The position numbers were made by a program, and so were the translations under genes. Below, piece by piece: positions 50,323 through 60,300 of a stretch of 64,000 nt of DNA. The notes under the pieces are model-generated. The model was not told the origin of the DNA. It made no database searches and saw only the letters and a program-made list of their open reading frames with translations. The DNA comes from an uncultured Oscillospiraceae bacterium (GTDB taxonomy: Bacteria > Bacillota > Clostridia > Oscillospirales > Oscillospiraceae): NCBI GenBank assembly GCA_947623745.1, contig CANQHN010000009.1:24306-88305 (forward strand), written 5' to 3'. Position 1 is the stretch's first letter; every line of letters begins with the position of its first letter.

Positions 50323-50880
50323 TAGTTTTCGTGTGTAGCGCAGGTCCTTGCAGACGGTGTCAGGGGGGAAGGGGATGTCCTCCCAGGTGCCGTCCCAGGC
50401 AAAGCCGTGGCGCTCGTAGAACCGCCGGGCCCCCGCGTTCTCCCGGAGGACGTAGACGTAGCAGCTGGGGAAGCCGTCCGCCCTCAGGCGGCGGAGCACC
50501 TCCTCCATCAGCAGGGAGCCGTAGCCCTTGCTGGTGTGGTCCGGGTGGGTGTAGAAGGAGATGACCTCCCCCCAGCCGGCGTAGGCCTCGTTGTGGAACT
50601 TGCAGACCTCCCCCGCCTGGAGCCCTGCGTCGGTGCGGGCGGGACCATAGGTGGCGCAGCACACCGGAGTCTCTCCGGCGTACACCAGCAGGCCGTGGGC
50701 CCGGCCGGTCCGGTGGTTCTCCCGGAAGGAGGACACCCAGCGGGTGTCGGTGATCTCCCGCTCCATGTAGTCCGCCGGGACAAAGCCGGGGTAGGTGGCG
50801 CGCCAGCCCAGGGCGTGGATGAGGGACATGGCGGCGAAGTGCTCCTCCTCCACGGCGTCTACGATGCGGACAGCGCCCAT
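50320..50880 (-). CDS. GNAT-family N-acetyltransferase
   Basis: 186 residues from ATG 50880 (GGAGGTC upstream). VRIVDAVEEEHFAAMSLIHALGWRATY is the usual start. The acetyl-CoA loop sits at HPDHTSKGYGSLLMEEVLRRL, where the R/Q-x-x-G-x-G/A pattern reads SKGYGS, and LRENAGARRFYERHGF is motif B. It acetylates an amine on an unknown small molecule or protein. Single-gene unit; the neighbours give no substrate. Confidence 0.92.
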   Translation of the reverse strand: MGAVRIVDAVEEEHFAAMSLIHALGWRATYPGFVPADYMEREITDTRWVSSFRENHRTGRAHGLLVYAGETPVCCATYGPARTDAGLQAGEVCKFHNEAYAGWGEVISFYTHPDHTSKGYGSLLMEEVLRRLRADGFPSCYVYVLRENAGARRFYERHGFAWDGTWEDIPFPPDTVCKDLRYTRKL

Positions 50881-50944
50881 ATCCCAGGACCTCCTTTATG
50901 CGCGGGCCCCCGGATCTGACCGGGGGCCCGTCGGATGTGTAAAA

Positions 50945-52288
50945 TTATTTCTTGTTGCTCTTGCGCCAGATGTGCATCTTCTCGGCCTGGGCGATGAGCT
51001 CCTCCCGGAAGTCGGGGTGGGCGATGGAGATGGCGGCCTCGGCCCGCTGCCAGGTGGACAGGCCCTTGAGGTTGATCATGCCGTACTCGGTGACCACGTA
51101 CTGCACGCAGGAGCGGGGGTCGGTGGCGATGGAGCCGGGGGTCAGGGTGGGGACGATGCGGCTCTTCATCACGCCGTCCTTGCCGGTGACGGTGGAGGAC
51201 ATGCAGATGAAGCTCTTGCCACCCTTGGACAGGTAGGCACCCATGGCGAAGTCCAGCTGGCCGCCGGTGCCGGAGATGTGCTTGATGCCGGCGGACTCGG
51301 CGTTGACCTGGCCGAACAGGTCCATGTCGATGGCGTTGTTGATAGAGATGAAGTTGTCGATCTGGGCCATGACCCGCACGTCGTTGGTGTAGTCCACGGG
51401 GGCGGCCATCACGTCGGGATTATGGTTTACATAATCATACAGCTTCTTGGAGCCGGCGGCGAAGGCGAACACCTGGCGGCCCTTGTCCAGGGCCTTGTGC
51501 CGGCCGGTGATCTTGCCGGCGGCGGCCATCTCCACAAAGCCGTCCACGTACATCTCGGTGTGGACCGACAGGTCCTTCAGGTCGGACTGGGCGATCATGG
51601 CGCCGATGGTGTTGGGCATACCGCCGATGCCCAGCTGGAGGCAGGCGCCGTTGGGGATCTGGGGCACCACCAGGTTGGCCACGGCCCGGTCCACGTCGGT
51701 GGGGGGGCCGCCGGCGCCCAACTCGGCCACGGGGGGATTGTCGCCCTCCACCACCATGGTCACGTCCTGGATGTTGATCTCGCTGCCGGTCAGGCCGTTG
51801 ACCCAGGGCATGTTCTGGTTGACCTCCACGATGATGCACTTGGCCCGGGACATGATGTCCGCGATGTGGGAGGCGGCCAGGCCGAAGTTGAAGTTGCCGT
51901 GGGCGTCCATGGGGGTGGTCTGGAGCATCACCACGTCCACCGGGTCCAGGTTCTCCCGGTAGAACCGGGGCAGCTCGGAGTAGCGCATGGGGATGAAGTA
52001 GCCCATGCCCTTGGCGATGACCTTGCGGTCCACGCCGCTGCAGTGCCAGGAGTGCCAGGTGAAGTGGTCGCCGGCGTCCTCGGCCTTGGCGATCTCGGGC
52101 ATCCACATGGTCACGCCGCCGCGGATCTTCACGTCGGTCAGCTCGTCCTTCCGGGCGGCCAGGGCCTTGTCCAAGGCCACCGGGTGGTTGGTGCACCAGG
52201 TGTAGTCCACCCAGTCGCCGGACTTGACCACTTTGACGGCCTCGGCGGCGGTGGTCAGCTTCTGCTGGTAGAGCGCTTGATAGTCCAT
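50945..52288 (-). CDS. but: Butyryl-CoA:acetate CoA-transferase
   Basis: 447 residues. It agrees nearly end to end with the known gut enzymes as I recall them: [84 protein letters not shown] carries catalytic Glu245, and [20 protein letters not shown] and [10 protein letters not shown] follow. It moves CoA from butyryl-CoA to acetate, the last step of butyrate formation. 4-Hydroxybutyrate CoA-transferase is the close alternative. Monocistronic with no other butyrate gene nearby. Confidence 0.88.
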   Translation of the reverse strand: MDYQALYQQKLTTAAEAVKVVKSGDWVDYTWCTNHPVALDKALAARKDELTDVKIRGGVTMWMPEIAKAEDAGDHFTWHSWHCSGVDRKVIAKGMGYFIPMRYSELPRFYRENLDPVDVVMLQTTPMDAHGNFNFGLAASHIADIMSRAKCIIVEVNQNMPWVNGLTGSEINIQDVTMVVEGDNPPVAELGAGGPPTDVDRAVANLVVPQIPNGACLQLGIGGMPNTIGAMIAQSDLKDLSVHTEMYVDGFVEMAAAGKITGRHKALDKGRQVFAFAAGSKKLYDYVNHNPDVMAAPVDYTNDVRVMAQIDNFISINNAIDMDLFGQVNAESAGIKHISGTGGQLDFAMGAYLSKGGKSFICMSSTVTGKDGVMKSRIVPTLTPGSIATDPRSCVQYVVTEYGMINLKGLSTWQRAEAAISIAHPDFREELIAQAEKMHIWRKSNKK

Positions 52289-52336
52289 ATTCTTGTCCTC
52301 CAGTACTGTATTTTTTCAGGGAGTGTCCTGTGTTGC

Positions 52337-54292
52337 TCAGAGGTCGAGGTAGAAGGGCTTCATCAGGCTCTTCTGTTCGGTGGAGTCCTTCATCTGGGGC
52401 CGGCGGGGCTCCTGGGCCGCGGCGCGTCGGCTGCGGCGCTTTTTGGAGCCGGCCTTTTTGGGCTCGTCCCGGGGGGGCTCCGGCGCGGACTGCCGGACCG
52501 GTCCGGGGGCGGGCTCGGCGGCCTTTTGCGCGCCCTTGTGCTGGTGCCTGCGCTTTTTGGATTTGGTGGGGGCGCTCACTTCGGGCTCCGGCGGGGGCGC
52601 GGCCTGGGGCTTTTCCCGGACCGGGCGCGTCTCCCCCCGCTTCTTCCGGTCCTCCCGGCGCTCCCGGCGGGGGGGCTCCGGGGTGAGGGTCAGCTTGCGG
52701 GGGGCCAGCAGGCGGGCGGTGGCGTCCATGATGAAGTCCCCGGCGAAGGGGTCGGGGCGCTGGAACTCCGTCTCGGGCATGGCGTCCCCGGTGTCCAGCA
52801 GGGAGCCGGGGCGGGTCATCCGGGGCCGGCCGGAGTAGGCGGCGTAGCGGTCGGAGGGGACGTAGTCCTCCTCCAGCTCCAGCTCTGGGCTAAGAGCGGG
52901 GGCGGGGGCCTCCTGGGCGGCCTCGGCGGATTTCTTTTTCTTCCGCCTGCGGCGCTTTTTCTCCGGCGGCTCCTCCGCGGGCTGGGCCTGGAGGACCTGG
53001 AGGGCCCGCTGGGCGGAGCGCTCCTCCGCCTGGCGCTTCTCCTTGGCGGCGGCCTGTCTGGCCTCGTCCCGGGCGCGTTTCAGCTCCCGGGCGGCGGCGC
53101 GGGCCTCGGCGTCCTCCTCGTTGATGACCTTGCCGTTCTTGTCCCGCTTGGGGGCCTCGAACACCTGCATGGGGTAGGGGTGGTCCTCCAGCACGGGGAC
53201 GGAGCGGCCGATGAGCTTTTCGATGTCCTTGAGCAGGGGCTTCTCCCCAAAGTCGCACAGGGAGACGGCCTCGCCCCCCCGGCCCGCCCGGCCGGTGCGG
53301 CCGATGCGGTGGACATAGGTCTCGGGCACCTCGGGCAGGTTGTAGTTGAACACGTGGGACAGCTCCTCGATGTCCAGACCCCGGGCGGCGATGTCGGTGG
53401 CCACCAGGCAGCGCACCCGCCCGGCCTTGAAGTCGGCCAGGGCCTGCTGGCGGGCGGTCTGGCTCTTGTTGCCGTGGATGGCAGCGGCGGAGATGCCCTC
53501 CTTGGCCAGATCCCGGGCCACCTTGTTGGCCCCGTGCTTGGTGCGGGTGAACACCAGGGCATTTTTCACCCGCAGCTTTTCCATCAGGTAGGCGATGAGC
53601 TTGGTCTTGTTGGCCTTGTCCACAAAGCAGACGTGCTGCCGGATGGCCTCCACCGGGGAGGACACCGGGTCCACCGCCACCCGGACGGGGCGGCGGAGCA
53701 GGGAGTTGACCAGGTCGGTGATCTCCGGGGGCATGGTGGCGGAGAAGAGCATGGTCTGCTTCTGCTCCGGCAGCCACTTCAAGATTTTCCGCACGTCGTG
53801 GATGAAGCCCATGTCCAGCATCCGGTCGGCCTCGTCCAGCACAAGGATCTCCACGGAGGACAGGTCCAGCAGCTTCTGCTGGTACAGGTCGCCCAGGCGG
53901 CCCGGCGTTGCCACCAGGATGTCCACGCCCCGCTTGAGGGCCTCCACCTGGGGGCCCTGGCCCACGCCGCCGAAGATAACGGTGCAGCGCAGGGGGAGGT
54001 TTTTGCCGTAGGCGTCGAAGCTCTCGCCGATTTGGATGGCCAGCTCCCGGGTGGGGGTGAGGATGAGGGCGCGGATGGGGCGGCCGGGGGCGGGAGCGGC
54101 GTTCAGCCGCTGGAGGATGGGGGCGGCGAAGGCGCAGGTCTTGCCTGTGCCGGTCTGGGCGCAGCCCAGCACGTCCCGCCCGTCCAGGGCGGGAGGGATG
54201 GCCTTCTCCTGGATGGGGGAGGGCCGGGAGTAGCCCTGGTCGTCCAGGGCGCGGAGGATGGGGGCGATCAGCCCCAGGTCTCGAAATGTCAT
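52337..54292 (-). CDS. DEAD-box RNA helicase (RhlE/CshA type) with long basic tail
   Basis: 651 residues. Motifs in order: Q-motif [22 protein letters not shown], Ia TPTRELA, Ib [58 protein letters not shown]. The helicase core ends near residue 375. The remaining ~275 residues are Lys/Arg/Glu/Ala-rich and low complexity, with two very basic clusters ([11 protein letters not shown] and [10 protein letters not shown]). Such tails bind RNA or ribosomes; roles include ribosome assembly and mRNA decay in the cold. Single-gene unit. Confidence 0.95.
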   Translation of the reverse strand: MTFRDLGLIAPILRALDDQGYSRPSPIQEKAIPPALDGRDVLGCAQTGTGKTCAFAAPILQRLNAAPAPGRPIRALILTPTRELAIQIGESFDAYGKNLPLRCTVIFGGVGQGPQVEALKRGVDILVATPGRLGDLYQQKLLDLSSVEILVLDEADRMLDMGFIHDVRKILKWLPEQKQTMLFSATMPPEITDLVNSLLRRPVRVAVDPVSSPVEAIRQHVCFVDKANKTKLIAYLMEKLRVKNALVFTRTKHGANKVARDLAKEGISAAAIHGNKSQTARQQALADFKAGRVRCLVATDIAARGLDIEELSHVFNYNLPEVPETYVHRIGRTGRAGRGGEAVSLCDFGEKPLLKDIEKLIGRSVPVLEDHPYPMQVFEAPKRDKNGKVINEEDAEARAAARELKRARDEARQAAAKEKRQAEERSAQRALQVLQAQPAEEPPEKKRRRRKKKKSAEAAQEAPAPALSPELELEEDYVPSDRYAAYSGRPRMTRPGSLLDTGDAMPETEFQRPDPFAGDFIMDATARLLAPRKLTLTPEPPRRERREDRKKRGETRPVREKPQAAPPPEPEVSAPTKSKKRRHQHKGAQKAAEPAPGPVRQSAPEPPRDEPKKAGSKKRRSRRAAAQEPRRPQMKDSTEQKSLMKPFYLDL

Positions 54293-54378
54293 TCAATTCT
54301 TCCTTTTTTCGTGCGCGGCGCGGAGAAAGCGCGCCGCGGCCCCCAATTCCCCGGGGGCTGGGGCGGGTCGGTGGGGCG

Positions 54379-54891
54379 CTAGGCCAGGCCCCGCTCCGCC
54401 AGGAGCGCGCGCACCGCCTGCATGGTCTGGCCCAGGTCCATCCCCGCCGCGCAGTCCACCGTCAGGTCGGCGTACTTCTCATACAGCGGGGCGCGGTAGG
54501 CCATCACGTCGGAGAGGGTCTGCCCCGGTTGCATGGCGATGCCCCGGGAGGACAGGTTGGTGATGCGCCGCGTCAGCTCCGCCTCGCTCACCCGCAGGTA
54601 GACCATTGTGCCCAGCGCTTTCAGGTGCTCCGCCTCCGCCGGGCGGCAGATGGCGCTGCCCCCGGGGGCCACCACCGTGCGGCGGCAGTCCAGGGAGAGG
54701 ATGGCCGCCTCCTCCGCCGCCAGGAAGTAGTCCAGACCCTTCTGGTCTAAAATCTCCTGGAGGAGGAGCCCCTCTCGCTGCTGGATCACCAGGTCGGCAT
54801 CCAGAAAGTCATAGCCCAGGGCCTTGGCAAGCAGTACCCCCACGGTGCTCTTGCCCGCGCCGGGCATCCCGATCAAAACGATGTTGTCCAC
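54379..54891 (-). CDS. aroK: Shikimate kinase
   Basis: 170 residues from GTG 54891 (TTAGGAG seven bases upstream), the standard length; longer frames upstream have no support. P-loop GMPGAGKSTVG (about 8-18), Asp in DFLDADLVIQQ that contacts shikimate, then VVAPGGSAI (the GG motif) and the lid region with NLSSRGIAM. It phosphorylates shikimate in the chorismate pathway. No other aro gene is nearby. The lid Arg pattern looks slightly unusual but the fold is complete. Confidence 0.94.
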   Translation of the reverse strand: MDNIVLIGMPGAGKSTVGVLLAKALGYDFLDADLVIQQREGLLLQEILDQKGLDYFLAAEEAAILSLDCRRTVVAPGGSAICRPAEAEHLKALGTMVYLRVSEAELTRRITNLSSRGIAMQPGQTLSDVMAYRAPLYEKYADLTVDCAAGMDLGQTMQAVRALLAERGLA

Positions 54892-54982
54892 ACAGACGCT
54901 CCTAACGTATAAACCGATACAGTCAAAGTTTACCATACTTTGCCCGGAAAGAAAAGGGGAAATCTGTGATCCGGGCCAATAT

Positions 54983-55011
54983 TTGCGTTTGGGCGGGGAA
55001 TGTGGTAGGAT
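54983..55011 (+). promoter_or_regulatory. Promoter of the FAD-dependent dehydrogenase gene
   Basis: TTGCGT (54983-54988), 17 bases, extended TGTGG and TAGGAT (55006-55011), 25 bases before the start codon. Confidence 0.6.
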
Positions 55012-55036
55012 AGAGAAAAACGACGGAGGGCCGGAT

Positions 55037-56632
55037 ATGATCCGCATCAGCAGCCTGTCCCTGCCCATCGGCGGGGACCTGGAACAACTGAAGAGACGGG
55101 CCGCCCGGGAGCTGGGGGTGCGCCCCGCCGCCCTGGGGGAGCTGACCCTGGTCCGGCAGTCCATCGACGCCCGGAACAAAAGCCAGGTCCGCTATGTGTA
55201 CACCGTGGACGTTTCCCTGCCCAACGAGGCCCAGGTGGTGAGGGACGCCCCCGGCCGGGGGGTGTCCCTGTACGTCCCCCAGACGTATGTTTTCCCGGAG
55301 GTGAGGCGCAGCTCCCCGCTGCCCCCGGTGGTGGTGGGGATGGGCCCGGCGGGGCTGTTCGCCGCCCTGTTCCTGGCCCGGGCCGGCCTGCCCTGCGTCG
55401 TGCTGGAGCAGGGACAGGACGTGGACCGGCGCACCGGGGATGTGGAGGCCTGCTGGGCCACTGGCAGGGCCGATCCGGCCTCCAACGTCCAGTTCGGCGA
55501 GGGGGGCGCGGGCACCTTCTCCGACGGCAAGCTGACCACCGGCACCCACGACCGGCGCATCTCCGCCGTGCTGGACGCCCTGGTGGAGGCGGGGGCCCCG
55601 GCGGATATCAAATACTCCCACAAGCCCCACATCGGCACCGATATCCTGCGGCAGGTGGTGCGGACCATCCGGCAGGAGCTGATCTCCCTGGGGTGCGAGG
55701 TGCGCTTCGGCCACCGCCTGGACGGCCTGACCGTCCGCGGCGGCGCCCTGGCCGGGGTGCGGGTGGAGGGGCCGGAGGGGCCCTACCAGCTGGCGGCGGA
55801 CGCGCTGATTCTGGCCCCCGGCCACTCGGCCCGGGACACCTTCCAGATGCTGGAGCGGGCCGGGGTGCCCATGGAGCGCAAGCCCTTCGCCATTGGGGTG
55901 CGCATCGAGCATTTGCAGGCGGAGGTCAGCCTGCGGCAGTACGGCCCGGTCTGGGAGCAGCTGCCCCACTCGGACTACAAGCTGGCCTGCCACCTGCCCA
56001 GCGGCCGCTCCGCCTTCACCTTCTGCGTCTGCCCCGGGGGACAGGTGGTGGCCGCCGCCTCTGGGCCGGAGCAGGTGGTGACCAACGGCATGAGCCTGCG
56101 CGCCAGAGACGGGAAAAACATCAACGGCGGCCTGCTGGTGGGCGTGGGCCCGGAGGATTTCCCCGGCGGCGGGGTGCTCTCCGGGGTGCGCTTTCAGGAG
56201 CAGTGGGAGCGCGCGGCCTGGCTGCTGGGCGGCCGGGAGGGCCGGGCCCCGGCCCAGCGGGTGGAGGACTTTTTGCTCGGCCGCCCCTCGGAGGGCCCGG
56301 GCGCCATCCTGCCCACCTACCGCCCTGGCGTGGCCTGGACGGACCTGAGCGGCTGCCTGCCCCCGGCGGTGGAGGAGTCCCTGCGGGGGGCGCTGCCCCT
56401 GATGGACCGCAAGCTGAGGGGCTTTGCCGCCCCGGACGCGGTACTGACCGGGGTGGAGACCCGCTCGTCCTCCCCGGTGCGTATTTTGCGGGACGAGACG
56501 TACCAGTCCGCCCTGCGGGGGCTCTACCCCTGCGGCGAGGGGGCGGGGTACGCGGGGGGCATCGTGTCCGCCGCGGTGGACGGCATCCGGACGGCCGAGG
56601 CGGTGGCTGCGGGCCGGCCCCCAATGCCTTAA
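55037..56632 (+). CDS. FAD-dependent dehydrogenase (COG2509 type)
   Basis: 531 residues from ATG 55037 (CGGAGGG upstream). A ~95-residue N-terminal domain (ISSLSLPIGGDLEQLKRRA, VRQSIDARNKSQVRYVYTVDV) precedes the FAD-binding Rossmann core VVVGMGPAGLFAALFLARAG. FGEGGAGTFSDGKLTTG, KPFAIGVRIEHLQ and the closing GLYPCGEGAGYAGGIVSAAVDGIR are hallmarks of this uncharacterised family, widespread in Clostridia. The substrate is unknown; it is thought to reduce or dehydrogenate small molecules. It stands alone between aroK and ireB. Confidence 0.9.
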   Translation: MIRISSLSLPIGGDLEQLKRRAARELGVRPAALGELTLVRQSIDARNKSQVRYVYTVDVSLPNEAQVVRDAPGRGVSLYVPQTYVFPEVRRSSPLPPVVVGMGPAGLFAALFLARAGLPCVVLEQGQDVDRRTGDVEACWATGRADPASNVQFGEGGAGTFSDGKLTTGTHDRRISAVLDALVEAGAPADIKYSHKPHIGTDILRQVVRTIRQELISLGCEVRFGHRLDGLTVRGGALAGVRVEGPEGPYQLAADALILAPGHSARDTFQMLERAGVPMERKPFAIGVRIEHLQAEVSLRQYGPVWEQLPHSDYKLACHLPSGRSAFTFCVCPGGQVVAAASGPEQVVTNGMSLRARDGKNINGGLLVGVGPEDFPGGGVLSGVRFQEQWERAAWLLGGREGRAPAQRVEDFLLGRPSEGPGAILPTYRPGVAWTDLSGCLPPAVEESLRGALPLMDRKLRGFAAPDAVLTGVETRSSSPVRILRDETYQSALRGLYPCGEGAGYAGGIVSAAVDGIRTAEAVAAGRPPMP

Positions 56633-56659
56633 ATTTTTATGAAAAATCAGAATTAGTAC

Positions 56660-56688
56660 TTTACTAAATTTTATTTTTGGAGTACACT
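56660..56688 (+). promoter_or_regulatory. ireB promoter
   Basis: TTTACT (56660-56665) and TACACT (56683-56688), 17-base spacer, 32 bases before the start codon. Confidence 0.7.
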
Positions 56689-56720
56689 ATATGTAGCTGT
56701 TTGAGAGGGGGGAAGCCGCA

Positions 56721-56972
56721 ATGGAAATGGATTTTACGAGGAAATTCCGCCTGGGTGACCAGCGGGACCTGGAGATCAAGGCTATTCTGGCCTCCGTCTA
56801 CCAAGCCCTTCAGGAGAAGGGGTACAATCCCATCAACCAGATCGTCGGATATATCCTCTCCGAGGACCCCACCTATATCACCAACCACAACAACGCCCGG
56901 GCCCTTATCCGCAAGGTGGACCGGGACGAGCTGCTCCAGACACTGGTAAAATTTTACCTCACCCACGAGTGA
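56721..56972 (+). CDS. ireB: IreB-family regulatory phosphoprotein (UPF0297)
   Basis: 83 residues, usual length. The conserved [41 protein letters not shown] block spans the middle. In Enterococcus IreB is a substrate of the PASTA kinase IreK on N-terminal Thr residues and restrains cephalosporin tolerance; the N-terminal Thr here ([10 protein letters not shown]) fits a phospho-site. It is usually next to ruvX and alaS, but here stands alone with its own promoter and terminator. Confidence 0.94.
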   Translation: MEMDFTRKFRLGDQRDLEIKAILASVYQALQEKGYNPINQIVGYILSEDPTYITNHNNARALIRKVDRDELLQTLVKFYLTHE

Positions 56973-56976
56973 GGAC

Positions 56977-57013
56977 GAAAACGGCGCCGCGAGAACGCGG
57001 CGCCGTTTTTTTA
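56977..57013 (+). terminator. ireB terminator
   Basis: AACGGCGCCGCG and CGCGGCGCCGTT around AGAA, followed by a seven-T run. Confidence 0.93.
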
Positions 57014-57099
57014 TGTCCGCAGGAAGTCCCATATCCCGGGAAATGGCGGCCCGATGCCCGACAGGTTTCCCCTGCATACAAAAATTTTTCCCATTAAAT

Positions 57100-57368
57100 T
57101 ACAAATTACCTATTGAAATCGAAAAACCGTTGTGCTAGACTTTACATAAATCCTGGGCTTTACATAATGTGGGACCACCATAGGTGGGGAAAGCGCTGCA
57201 AATACAGTGACTGCGCTGTTCACAGGCGCCGTTCCAGGTTGACAGAAACTTTACACTTTCTTTGCGTCCGCACGGCAAGGGGGCCGCGCGGGCGCGGGGA
57301 GCCGGTCCGGCCGCGCTTCGGGCGGCACAGCAAAACGCTCCATTCATTTTTCGGAGGGGGAATCCGAT
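57100..57368 (+). promoter_or_regulatory. Long leader of the giant surface protein gene, with CTTTACA repeats
   Basis: CTTTACATAA occurs at 57140-57149 and 57158-57167 (18 bases apart), and CTTTACAC at 57249-57256. A small CCACC/GGTGG hairpin lies near 57175-57187. TTGACA at 57239-57244 has no clear -10 at normal spacing. Direct repeats of this kind often mark activator sites. No riboswitch consensus was recognised. The ribosome site GGAGGGGG precedes the start. Confidence 0.45.
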
Positions 57369-60300
57369 ATGAAGAGATGGAAGGAAAAGATCCTGGCGGC
57401 TTTCAGGCATTCGACGCCGAAGCGCCTGCTGAAAAAACAGGGGCGGCGCGGCATGGCGCTGCTGCTGTGCGGGTGCATGGTGCTCTCGCTGCTGAACGGG
57501 GTGGTGGTGCCCCGGGCGCAGGCCGTCTCTGGTCCCACAAACGTGGAGACCCGCGAGGCGGACCCAGACACCATGGATACCTACCAGGGCAAGCTGCTCA
57601 GCGACGAGAACGGCTCCCGGTACGCCGGCCGCGTCTGGACGGACAAGACCGTCTTTGCCTATGGCTATGACAATGGGAATACAGCCGACCACTTTGACGG
57701 GAAAGACACCATCACCCTGGACATGGGGACCGACGGCTACGAAGGCAAGGTGGGCTTTACCGCCGACTTTGCCCACGTGTTCTCCGCCCTCACCAGCTCC
57801 CAGGTGGTCAACGAGTACCCGCCCAGCCCTATTGACATGGTGCTGGTATTGGATATTTCGTCCTCCATGGGGGACGAGACGGAACCCGCCGCGGGCTCTC
57901 TCTGGGAGAAGGTCTATACCTCTCTGGAAACTTACTTTGAGTCTCAAGAGGGCCGGGAAGAACTTGCGGCATCGGGTTTACCGGCCGACGACAGGGCACA
58001 CCACTACCTGCAGTTTGAACTTTTGACAGAAACGGAGAGCGGCACCGCAGGCAAAAAGGAATTCACAGCAACAGAATTTCCGAATGAAACAAAGTTTTCT
58101 GACCCCGATCTTGACAATGACGGAAAGATGTACAGCCAGGAGATCGTCCAGTGGTTTCTGAATACGTATAAAGCCGGCGGATATATCCAGCGCATTGACA
58201 ACAAACCAGAAAACGACTGGGAATATGTCAGTGAGCAGCCGGAAGAGGGGCAAGAATATCGAAAAGTCACCGGCGTCCAGATATCCCAAGACAGCACCTA
58301 CTGGGTGGACGACGGCACGCTGGACGGCAAGGTGGTCACCCAGTCCCAGGCGGCCACACGGAAGGCCTTTGAGCACACCCGCTTCCTGAACCTGATCTAC
58401 TCCGCAAACAACGTCATTGAAGCCCTGATGGCCGCCAACTCGGAGAACCGGGTCAGCGTGGTGGTCTACGACCGCCGGGCCACCGTCGTCATGCCCCTGG
58501 CGCACTACAATAAGAATACGACGCCGCTTTCCAAAATGGAGGCAAAGGGCACGTATAATGGCACCAATTATGTGTATGACAGCGGCTATCTGGGGGACAC
58601 CGCAGAAGGCGCGATGAAGGCGATCCACTCCGTCCTCGGGGAGCAGGTGTTCGGCTATCTCTCCCCGTTCTTTGACGGACATGGTAAAGACATAGATAAA
58701 GGACACTACACCCAGTACGTAAGTGTCAGCTGTGCCCGCGTGGTGGCCACGCCGAATGGCCTGGCGGCAGACGGCAGCGCGGTCGAGGTGAAGGACTTCG
58801 GCTACGACGGAAACGGGCTTTTCCGCATCGCCGGCACCAACACCCACGCCGGCCTCACCGCCGGCCTGGAGCAGCTGGCCAACGCCAAGGACACCACCCT
58901 GACCGCCACGCTGTCCACCGGGGCAGTGTCCACCGTGCCCCGTATCCCGGCGGCCGTCATCATGACCGACGGCGGCTCCAACACCGTGGCCAACGGCCCC
59001 TGGTACGACCCGGACTACGCCACCCCGGTCCAGCGCTCCGACCACAAGAACGACTGGTCCAGCATAGTTGTGACCCAGTACCTGCTGACGGCGGCCTATT
59101 TGAAATCCGCCGTGGAGAAGAACTACAGCGCCTATATGGCCCTCAACGGCGGGGAGGGCCAGGACCTGCCTGTGTACACCATGGGCGTGGACCTGCGGGA
59201 CGACTCGGACGACTGGGTCCCCGCCCGCCTGTACCCCATGATGAACCCCGAGGAGTTCTTTGTGGCCGGGGAGGACCTCCCCCTCTCCGTTGACCACCCC
59301 AACAGCGCCCCGATCCCCCTGGGCTCCGACAGCGACGGAAACAAGACGCTTATCGACAACGCCTATACAAACTGGACAGAATGGTCCGCGGGTGCGGACG
59401 AACAGGTAACGGATACCTTCCTCTATGCGGAGCAGCACTCCTCCTCCAAACCCGGTCGGTTCCAGCAGGACGAGAGCAGCAGCCACGAGTTTGACCCCTA
59501 TATCATCCCCTTCGAGCAGGACAAGGTCAACATCGACGCCGCTGGCATAGGAGCGTTGCAGCCCTGGGAGGGCGAGCTGGGCGGCGTGCGCTACGAAATG
59601 CAGTACAACACCGCGTGGCACGGCTGGGACGAGCCTTTCACCGACCCGAAGGAAATGCAGGTAAACGTTGCAAACGAGAATAAGGAAGGCACCGCCACCT
59701 TCTGGTCCTTCAACGAAGCGTTAAAAACTGTTGTTGGGGACCCGGAAGCAAAGCCCTACACCGCCGGCGGCAAGGAATACACAGCGGAATACCTTGCTCC
59801 CAAAATCGTAAAATATAACGACGCCATCAGCAGCGAACCCAGCGAGGTGGAAAAGTCCCGCGCGGTGGACGCCGTGGAGATGTCCGACATAATCGACAAC
59901 ATCAACTATGTCACCACCTTCTACGATGTGTCCTCCTCCGAGATGGAGAGCATCTTCTCCACCATCCTCACGGAGGTCATGGGTCAGGTGTTCGTTCCCG
60001 TGTCCGGGGATAACGACGCCGGCGTGGGCAACTCCATTACCTACCAGGATCCCATCGGCCTGTACATGGAGGTCAAGAACAACGCCATCACGGCCACCCC
60101 CTACCACCGGCCGGATGAGGACCTCGGCGGCGAGCAGACTTATGACATGTCCATGCTCCTCTTCGGCGAGATGCACGGCCTGGTCCGCACCGGCGTGTAC
60201 GACTTCAAGTGGAACGATGCGTACATGGAGACGTTTTATCCGGAGGACCGGGGTGAGAAAAGTTTCACCCCAGGCTGGTATCATGGCGAAAACCCCGCCG

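Noticed and set aside
57170..57368. Cyclic-di-GMP riboswitch in the leader of the giant surface protein
   Set aside because: Such leaders sometimes control clostridial adhesins, but the conserved GEMM core and tetraloop-receptor sequences are not visible here.
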